Positions 57,961-64,000 of a stretch of DNA of 64,000 nt are shown one piece after another. The notes beneath the pieces were generated by a model that was given only the letters and a program-made list of their open reading frames with translations, was not told where the DNA came from and searched no databases. Location: NCBI RefSeq assembly GCF_020166105.1, contig NZ_JAIUJY010000001.1, positions 62,001 through 126,000 on the forward strand. Reading direction: 5' to 3'. Positions within the stretch are counted from its first letter, which is position 1, and each line of letters opens with the position of its first letter. The stretch is from Blastococcus sp. LR1. Lineage in GTDB: Bacteria; Actinomycetota; Actinomycetes; Mycobacteriales; Geodermatophilaceae. The position numbers and the translations under genes are program-made.

Positions 57961-59018
57961 GCGTTTCCTCCATCTACGGCGGCCCATGCGGCGTCGAGCC
58001 AGGCCTGGTCGGGGTCGGTCAGGATCCGGGGGTTGCCCAGCCCGTCGAGGACGACGAAGCGCAGCGACGCCCCTCGCGCCTTCTTGTCCACGCGCATCAC
58101 CGACTGCAGCCGGTGCCAGTCGCCGGCGTAGGTGGTCGGCAGACCCAGGGCGGCGACGAGGTCGCGGTGCCGGGCCACCTCGGCAGCGGTGAGGAGGCCG
58201 GCCTGCCCGGCCAGCTCGGCGGCGAAGACCAGGCCGACGGCGACCGCCTCGCCGTGCCGCCAGCCGAAGTCCTCGATCCGCTCGATCGCGTGCCCGAGGG
58301 TGTGCCCGTAGTTGAGGAACTCGCGGACGCCGGTGTCGAGGAGGTCCTCCCCCACCGCCTGCGCCTTGACCCGCACCGCGCGCTCGATGAGCTCCTCGGT
58401 GTCGGTGCGACCGGTCGGATCGGCGTCGAGCAGCTCGAGGATCCGGCCGTCCGCGATGAAGCCGCACTTGACGATCTCGGCGAGGCCGGAGCGGAACTCC
58501 GCCTCCGGCAGCCCGACCAGCAGATCGGTGTCGGCGAGGACCGCCGTCGGGGGGTGGAAGGCGCCCACGAGGTTCTTCCCCGCGGCGGTGTTGATGCCGG
58601 TCTTGCCACCGACCGCGGCGTCGACCATGCCGAGCAGGCTGGTGGGCACCTGGACCACGCGGATGCCCCGCGTCCAGGTGGCGGCGAGGAACCCGGCCAG
58701 GTCGGTCACCGCTCCCCCGCCGATGCCGACGACCGCATCGGAGCGGGTGAGCCCGAGCCGGCCGAACTCCCCCCACACCTCGGCGGCGACCTGCGCGGTC
58801 TTGGCCGCCTCGCCGTCGGGGACGACCACCGCCTCGGCGGCGACCCCCGCGGTCTGCAGCGTCTCGACCGCCGCGCCGGCGGCAGCGGCCAGGGGTGCGG
58901 TGTGGACGACGGCGACCTTCGACGTCCCGGCGAGCACGAGCGACAGCTCGGTCTGGGCGCCGGCGCCGATGACCACCTCGTAGGGCTTCTCCCCGGCGAC
59001 CGGGACCCGGCGGGTCAC
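57957..59018 (-). CDS. aroB: 3-dehydroquinate synthase
   Basis: A 353-residue NAD- and metal-dependent enzyme of the shikimate pathway. Signature blocks are [75 protein letters not shown], and the zinc-binding [20 protein letters not shown] with [13 protein letters not shown] 59018 overlaps the aroK stop (GTGA). Confidence 0.97.
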   Translation of the reverse strand: MTRRVPVAGEKPYEVVIGAGAQTELSLVLAGTSKVAVVHTAPLAAAAGAAVETLQTAGVAAEAVVVPDGEAAKTAQVAAEVWGEFGRLGLTRSDAVVGIGGGAVTDLAGFLAATWTRGIRVVQVPTSLLGMVDAAVGGKTGINTAAGKNLVGAFHPPTAVLADTDLLVGLPEAEFRSGLAEIVKCGFIADGRILELLDADPTGRTDTEELIERAVRVKAQAVGEDLLDTGVREFLNYGHTLGHAIERIEDFGWRHGEAVAVGLVFAAELAGQAGLLTAAEVARHRDLVAALGLPTTYAGDWHRLQSVMRVDKKARGASLRFVVLDGLGNPRILTDPDQAWLDAAWAAVDGGNA

Positions 59019-59548
59019 CGGTCCACCTGCGGAGCCAGAACGGCGAGCACCTCGGCGACGACCTCCTCCGGCGCGCGCCCCGCGGTGGAGACCCGCTGGG
59101 TGGCCACCTCCGCGTAGAGGGGGGCGCGCTGTTCGAGCATGGTGCGCAGCATCGCGCGCGGGTTGACCGCCAGCAGCGGCCGGTCGCGGGAGAGCCCCGC
59201 GCGACGGGCGGCGGAGGCGACGTCGATGTCCAGCCAGACGACGGTGCCGCCGGCCCGCCCGTGGGCGACGAGCAGCGCGCGGGTCGCGGAGCTGGTCACC
59301 GCTCCCCCGCCGAGGGCCAGCACCCCGGTGTGCTCGGCGACCGCACGGGCGACGGCCTGCTCCTCGAGCGCCCGGAAGTGCGGTTCGCCCTGCTGGACGA
59401 ACAGGTCGGAGACGCTGGAACCGGTCTCGGCCTCGACGTCGCGGTCGGTGTCCCGGAAGGGCAGCCCGCACGCGGCGGCGACCGCGGTGCCGACCGTGGT
59501 CTTCCCGGACGCGGGAGGACCGACGAGGACCAGGGCCGGGCCCGTCAC
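59015..59548 (-). CDS. aroK: Shikimate kinase
   Basis: A 177-residue P-loop kinase. The Walker A is [13 protein letters not shown], shikimate and magnesium binding is in [33 protein letters not shown], and [17 protein letters not shown]. The lid arginine segment [15 protein letters not shown] follows. GTG 59548 overlaps the aroC stop by four bases. Confidence 0.96.
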   Translation of the reverse strand: MTGPALVLVGPPASGKTTVGTAVAAACGLPFRDTDRDVEAETGSSVSDLFVQQGEPHFRALEEQAVARAVAEHTGVLALGGGAVTSSATRALLVAHGRAGGTVVWLDIDVASAARRAGLSRDRPLLAVNPRAMLRTMLEQRAPLYAEVATQRVSTAGRAPEEVVAEVLAVLAPQVDR

Positions 59549-60738
59549 CGGTACGGCAGCGCGTCGAGGTAGCTCTGGGCGTTGCGCCGGGTCTCGGTGA
59601 CCGAGTCGCCGCCGAACTTCTCCAGCACCGCGTCGGCGAGGACGAGGGCGACCATCGCCTCCATGACGACGCTGCCGCGGGGCACCGCGCACGCGTCGCT
59701 GCGCTGGTTGATGGCGACGGCGGCCTCGCCGGTGGCGACGTCGATCGTCTGCAGCGCGCGGGGCACGGTGCTGATCGGCTTCATGGCGGCACGGACGCGG
59801 AGCACCTCGCCGTTGGTCATGCCGCCCTCGATGCCGCCCGCGCGGTCGCTGAGGCGCTGGACGCGGTGCTGCCCGTCGTCGGCGGCGCTGCTGACGATCT
59901 CGTCGTGCGCCACGGAGCCGCGACGACGCGAGGTCTCCAGCCCGTCGCCGACCTCCACGGCCTTGACCGACTGCACGCCCATGAGCGCCGCGGCCAGCCG
60001 GGCGTCGAGGCGCCGGTCCCAGTGCACGTGGCTGCCCAGGCCCGGCGGCAGGCCGTGGACGACGACCTCGATGACGCCACCGAGGGTGTCGCCTCCTCTG
60101 CGGGCGTCGTCGATCTCGGCGGTCATCCGCTCGCTGGTGGCCGGGTCGGCACAGCGCACCGGGTCCTCGTCGAGCCGGGGGTTGTCGTCGGGGCCGGGCA
60201 CGATGCCGTCGGGCGCCACGACCGGGCCGATGCCGACGACGTGGCTGACGACGGAGGCGCCCACCGTCTGGCGCAGGAACGCCTGGGCGATGGCGCCGAG
60301 CGCGACCCGGGCGGCGGTCTCCCGCGCGCTGGCCCGCTCCAGGACCGGGCGGGCGTCGTCGAAGCCGTACTTCTGCATGCCGGCGAGGTCGGCGTGACCC
60401 GGTCGCGGTCGGGTGAGCGGCGCGTTGCGCGCCTGACCGGCGAGCACCTCGGCGTCAACGGGGTCGGCCGACATGACCGTCTCCCACTTGGGCCACTCGG
60501 TGTTGCCCACCTGCACCGCGATCGGTCCGCCCTGCGTGCGCCCGTGCCGGACGCCGCCGGTCAGGGTCACGACGTCCTGCTCGAAGGACATGCGAGCCCC
60601 CCGGCCGTGCCCCAGCCGGCGGCGGGCCAGCTGGAGATCGAGGTCGGAGGTCTGGACCTCTACCCCGGCGGGGAGGCCCTCGAGAATGGCGGTGAGCTGC
60701 TGGCCGTGCGACTCACCGGCGGTCAGCCAGCGCAACAT
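59545..60738 (-). CDS. aroC: Chorismate synthase
   Basis: A 397-residue FMN-dependent enzyme producing chorismate. The N-terminus [20 protein letters not shown] with the catalytic histidine, [24 protein letters not shown] [58 protein letters not shown], and [20 protein letters not shown] are all standard. ATG 60738 lies 45 bases after the prepilin peptidase stop. Confidence 0.97.
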   Translation of the reverse strand: MLRWLTAGESHGQQLTAILEGLPAGVEVQTSDLDLQLARRRLGHGRGARMSFEQDVVTLTGGVRHGRTQGGPIAVQVGNTEWPKWETVMSADPVDAEVLAGQARNAPLTRPRPGHADLAGMQKYGFDDARPVLERASARETAARVALGAIAQAFLRQTVGASVVSHVVGIGPVVAPDGIVPGPDDNPRLDEDPVRCADPATSERMTAEIDDARRGGDTLGGVIEVVVHGLPPGLGSHVHWDRRLDARLAAALMGVQSVKAVEVGDGLETSRRRGSVAHDEIVSSAADDGQHRVQRLSDRAGGIEGGMTNGEVLRVRAAMKPISTVPRALQTIDVATGEAAVAINQRSDACAVPRGSVVMEAMVALVLADAVLEKFGGDSVTETRRNAQSYLDALPYR

Positions 60739-60783
60739 GTGCGCGATTGTGCCGTACGGCCTCGCCGGCTCCGGTGGCCCGGG

Positions 60784-61446
60784 TCACCCAGGCGGGACGG
60801 CGCCGATCGCGAGGGCGAGAACGGCCCCGATCAGGAGCGGCGGACCGAAAGGCACGGCGCTCTGCCAGCTCGCCCGGCCGATCAGCACCAGGACCACCGA
60901 CGACGCCGCGCCGACGAGCAGACCGAGGAAGATCCCGGCCAGGAGCACGCCCCAGCCGAACCAGCCGAGGACCAGCCCCAGCAGGCCCAGCAGCTTGACG
61001 TCCCCGAAGCCCAGAGCAGACGGCGAGACCGCACGGGCTCCGGCCATGACCGCGAACGCGGCGCTCCCGGCCACGACCGATCTGGCCAGCGCCGCCCAGG
61101 TGTCGAGGACGACGGCGTCGACCAGGACGGCGGCGGTGAACACCACGGCCGCCGGGAGCAGGACGCGGTCGGGCAGCCGGTGGACGGCGAGGTCGACCGC
61201 CCCGAGGACGACGGCGGCCGCGGCCACCCACAGCAGCCCGGCCGTGGCGGGCCGCAGCTCGCCGGAGAGCACGGCGGCGCAGAGCAGCCCGGCGGTGAGC
61301 GCGGTGACGACCACGTCGCGCAGCGGTGCTCCCGGAGCCCCCGCACCGCGGGCGGCCAGCCGCCCCGTGGTGCGGGAGAGCCACGGCCCCAGGACCAGCC
61401 CGAGGAGCACCGCGATCCCGGCGAGGACGGGGCGGGAGACGTCCAC
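60784..61446 (-). CDS. A24 prepilin peptidase-like protein
   Basis: A 220-residue polytopic membrane protein. The two aspartates of the TFPP/A24 active site are visible in VLGAVDLAVHRLPDRVLLPA and SALGFGDVKLLGLLGLVLGW (GxGD motif). About seven hydrophobic segments occur. The N-terminal methylase domain with paired cysteines found in E. coli PilD is absent, so it is a minimal peptidase of the TadV or actinobacterial type. GTG 61446 begins eight bases after the aroE stop. Its position among shikimate genes is conserved in actinobacteria, with no functional link known. Confidence 0.9.
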   Translation of the reverse strand: MDVSRPVLAGIAVLLGLVLGPWLSRTTGRLAARGAGAPGAPLRDVVVTALTAGLLCAAVLSGELRPATAGLLWVAAAAVVLGAVDLAVHRLPDRVLLPAAVVFTAAVLVDAVVLDTWAALARSVVAGSAAFAVMAGARAVSPSALGFGDVKLLGLLGLVLGWFGWGVLLAGIFLGLLVGAASSVVLVLIGRASWQSAVPFGPPLLIGAVLALAIGAVPPG

Positions 61447-61453
61447 GCCGGCC

Positions 61454-62257
61454 TCAGCGACCGGCGAGCGCCGCGTCCAGCGCGGCACGCATGGCACCGA
61501 TCGGCGCCTGCTCACCCGTCATGAGCTCGAACTGCTCGGTGGCCTGCCAGAACAGGACCTCCAGGCCGCTGATCACGGTGCCCCCGGCAGCCGAGACCCG
61601 GTCGGCCAACGGCGTCGGCCACGGCGCGTAGAGCACGTCGAGCACCGTCTGCCCGCGCTGCCAGTCCAGTGCGGCCACCGCCGGCTGACCGTCCACCGGA
61701 ACGGTGCTGACCACGACGGGGGCGGTCACCCGGGCGCCCTGCAGCGGCAGGACCGTGGCCCTCACGTCCAGGGCCTCGAGCACGCGTACGACGTCGCCCG
61801 CGCGCCGGGGGTTGCGGACCACGACGTCGACCTGCCGGGCACCGAGCGAGGCCAGCGCCACCGCGGCAGCGACAGCCGTGCCCCCGGCCCCGAGCACGGC
61901 GGCCCGGGGTGCGGACTCCACGCCGGCCAGCTGCAGGGCCATGCCGATGCCGCCGACGTCGGTGTTCTCCGCGCGCCAGCCGGTCTCGTCGCGGACGAGG
62001 GTGTTCGCCGCCTGCAGCAGGGCGGGCAGCGGCGCGACCCGGTCCGCGACCTCCACCGCCATCTGCTTGTTCGGCATGGTCACCGAGAAGCCCCGCCACT
62101 CCGGCCCCAGCCCGGCCAGCAGGTCGGGCAGCTCCTCGGGACCGATGTCGAGCGCGTCGTAGGTCCAGTCCGAGAGACCGAGCGCGGTGTAGGCCGCCCG
62201 GTGCAGCAGCGGGGAGAGCGAGTGGGACACCGGCCGGCCGAGGACGGCGGCCCTCAT
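61454..62257 (-). CDS. aroE: Shikimate dehydrogenase
   Basis: A 267-residue NADP-dependent enzyme. It shows AAVLGRPVSHSLSPLLHRAA, WRGFSVTMPNKQMAVEVAD with the catalytic lysine, AANTLVRDETGWRAENTDVG, the nucleotide loop AAVLGAGGTAVAAAVALASLG, and LDVLYAPWPTPLADR. ATG 62257 overlaps the mltG stop (ATGA). The frame is open a further eight codons upstream. Confidence 0.96.
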   Translation of the reverse strand: MRAAVLGRPVSHSLSPLLHRAAYTALGLSDWTYDALDIGPEELPDLLAGLGPEWRGFSVTMPNKQMAVEVADRVAPLPALLQAANTLVRDETGWRAENTDVGGIGMALQLAGVESAPRAAVLGAGGTAVAAAVALASLGARQVDVVVRNPRRAGDVVRVLEALDVRATVLPLQGARVTAPVVVSTVPVDGQPAVAALDWQRGQTVLDVLYAPWPTPLADRVSAAGGTVISGLEVLFWQATEQFELMTGEQAPIGAMRAALDAALAGR

Positions 62258-64000
62258 CCCTCGGGGTTCGCCCGCAGCCACTGCTGGAACAGCAGCACGT
62301 TCTGCTGGTGCTCCTCCCCGGTCCGGGCGAAGCGGGTCTCGCCGGTGTCGGGGTCGACCACCACGAAGAAGCGCCAGTCGCCGTCGGCCGGCGCCAGGAC
62401 CGCCTTGATGGCGTCGTCTCCCGGGTTGCTGATCGCACCCGGCGGCAGACCCGGGTGGAAGTAGGTGTTGTACGGCGACGGGTTGGCCCGGTCGGCCGCC
62501 GTCGTCGTGATCCCACCCTTGCCGTTCGCGTAGTTGACGGTGGTGTCCAGCTGCAGCGGCATGCCGTCGGAGAGCCGGTTCTCCAGGACCCGGGCCACCT
62601 TCGCCATGTCGTCGGCGCCGGCCGCCTCGGCCTGCACGATGCTGGCCTTGGTGAGCACGGTGAGGCGGTTCGCCTCGGGCACCTGCAGCGAGTCGAGCGC
62701 CTGCACGGCCCGCGACACCATGGCCGAGAGCATGTCGACGGCGGTGTCGCCGGGCTCGAAGTCGTAGGTCGCCGGGAAGAGGAAGCCCTCGAGCATCCCG
62801 TTGGCGTACGGGGGCAGGCCGAGCGCGACCGGGTCGGCCGCAGCGGCCTGGAGCTCCTCCAGCGGGGTGCCGGTGTCCTCCGCGAGGCGGGCCAGCACCT
62901 GCACGGCGGTGAGCCCCTCGCGCAGCGTCACCCGCGAGACCTGGCGGGCCGCCGGGTCCAGCAGCAGGTCCAGGGCCGCGGCACCGCTCATCTGCAACCG
63001 CAGCGTGTAGACGCCGGGCTGGATGCCGGTGGCGGCCGGGTTGTCCTCGGCGGCGTCGATGAACGGACGCGTCGAACCGATGACATCGGCGCCGTCCAGG
63101 GTCCGGGCGATGTCGCTGAGCGTGTCGCCGGAGTTGACCCGGATGTCGACGCTGCTGGTGCCGGCGCCGGTGTAGTCCTGCGAGGTCGGGTCGAGCATCG
63201 CGAACAGCCTCTGGCCGCCGAGGACGATGCCCACCACGATGGCGCCGAGCACCAGGAGCGCGAGCAGCACCGCGAAGGGGCGCCGACGGCGACGCCGCCG
63301 CTCCCGGTCGCTGCGCGGGTCGTAAGGGGCCACCGGGATCTCGTCGTCGGTCATCGGACCGGCGGGATCACCTGCGAGGCGGTCGTCGTCGAGGACGAGG
63401 GAGTCGTCCTGGTGGTCGTGCGGGTGCTCGTCGTGCGGCTCGTGCGCCGCCGGCTGCTCGGGCAGCGCGACGGTCGCCGGGACGTCCGGGGTCCGGTCGG
63501 CGCGCCGGGACCGGCGCAGCCCGCGGCGACGCGGGCGCTCCTCGTCCACGTTGGCGCCGATGACGTCGAGCGCACCGGTCTGCTCCTCCCACGGCAGCGG
63601 GTCCGGGCCCGGGAGGTCCTCGACAGGACGCTCGGCGTCGTCATACCGGCCGGAGACTCGGGGCGTGGCGACCGTGGGGTCGTCCTCGCCGGTCCCGCTG
63701 GTGGCGAGCCGGTCCCAGACGCCGGTCGGCATCGGGGGCAGGGGGCCGGACGGGTGCTGGCGTGAGACGCCCTGTGCGGGGCGACCGCCGGGGTGGTCCG
63801 GGTGGTCGGTGGACCCGTAGGACCACCAGTCCGGCTCGACGAGCGGTCCGGTCCGGTCCTCGCCGCGGTCGATCAACCCCGACCCGTGGCGGGCGCCGCT
63901 CCTGTCGGGGTGCAGCGGCGGACGAGCGGAGGAGCCCGGCGGGGTGATGCCACCGGTGGGGGCGCCGGGGCCGGTCCAGGAGGACGCAGGCAACCCACCG
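62254..64000 (-). CDS. mltG: Endolytic transglycosylase MltG (YceG-like), N-terminus at window edge
   Basis: At least 579 codons. The first 220 residues are a long, acidic and proline-rich cytoplasmic region (PHDEHPHDHQDDSLVLDDDR) followed by a basic stretch and one membrane helix (RRPFAVLLALLVLGAIVVGI, about residues 235-254). The YceG domain includes DIRVNSGDTLSDIARTLDGA, EGFLFPATYDFEPGDTAVDM, the active-site LTKASIVQAEAAGADDMAKV (actinobacterial Q-A-E form keeping the second Glu), and DTTVNYANGKGG. It cleaves nascent glycan strands and limits their length. The frame is open to base 64000; TTG 63993 is a possible start, but the true one may lie outside. Confidence 0.93.
   Translation of the reverse strand, partial: GGLPASSWTGPGAPTGGITPPGSSARPPLHPDRSGARHGSGLIDRGEDRTGPLVEPDWWSYGSTDHPDHPGGRPAQGVSRQHPSGPLPPMPTGVWDRLATSGTGEDDPTVATPRVSGRYDDAERPVEDLPGPDPLPWEEQTGALDVIGANVDEERPRRRGLRRSRRADRTPDVPATVALPEQPAAHEPHDEHPHDHQDDSLVLDDDRLAGDPAGPMTDDEIPVAPYDPRSDRERRRRRRRPFAVLLALLVLGAIVVGIVLGGQRLFAMLDPTSQDYTGAGTSSVDIRVNSGDTLSDIARTLDGADVIGSTRPFIDAAEDNPAATGIQPGVYTLRLQMSGAAALDLLLDPAARQVSRVTLREGLTAVQVLARLAEDTGTPLEELQAAAADPVALGLPPYANGMLEGFLFPATYDFEPGDTAVDMLSAMVSRAVQALDSLQVPEANRLTVLTKASIVQAEAAGADDMAKVARVLENRLSDGMPLQLDTTVNYANGKGGITTTAADRANPSPYNTYFHPGLPPGAISNPGDDAIKAVLAPADGDWRFFVVVDPDTGETRFARTGEEHQQNVLLFQQWLRANPEG

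Overview
This is chromosomal DNA from a high-G+C actinobacterium. The gene content (BldD, mycobacterial-type integration host factor, a PriA without a Walker A motif, omega, EF-P, ubiquitous GTG starts with 4-base GTGA overlaps) and the many Geodermatophilaceae-like proteins point to Blastococcus, Geodermatophilus, Modestobacter or a relative. The family assignment is inference. No rRNA, tRNA, CRISPR array or prophage was found.

Left part (1-21.6 kb), accessory and variable: a flavin-type oxidoreductase (cut by the window edge), a LysE exporter, a DUF222/HNH gene with a leaderless promoter resembling actinobacterial DNA-damage promoters, the HrpB helicase, amylomaltase MalQ, then a secreted pair (an ExeM-type nuclease with RTX calcium repeats, and a 5'-nucleotidase) suited to scavenging extracellular DNA and nucleotides. 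A perfect LexA-type SOS box (12104-12119) precedes a small uncharacterised gene. Next come small hypothetical and membrane proteins, an Acg-like nitroreductase, an EamA permease, two SDR proteins, a DUF5995 protein, and a PucR regulator divergent from a DUF2877 gene.

Central and right part (21.6-64 kb) is a conserved actinobacterial housekeeping backbone on the minus strand. Read from the right end it runs mltG-aroE-prepilin peptidase-aroC-aroK-aroB-aroQ-pepP-efp-nusB, then pyrR-pyrB-pyrC-carA-carB-pyrD-pyrF (UMP synthesis, with a PyrR RNA-binding site before pyrR), then mihF-gmk-rpoZ-coaBC-metK-priA, def-fmt-rsmB, and rpe-ribD-ribE-ribBA-ribH-hisE-hisG (riboflavin and histidine) ending in a secreted SSI-like lipoprotein. 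bldD and an ABC transporter sit on the plus strand between nusB and pyrR.

The backbone is interrupted between rsmB and rpe by about 4.8 kb: an aldehyde dehydrogenase, then two adjacent units. Each unit begins with the same promoter-like repeat and ends with a copy of the 3' end of rsmB. Unit 1 carries a low-G+C membrane/coiled-coil gene of unknown function. Unit 2 carries the second DUF222/HNH gene plus a small membrane protein. This looks like a tandem duplication with cassette replacement and is the most unusual structure in the window. A racemase gene upstream of def is broken by a palindromic repeat and a nonsense codon.
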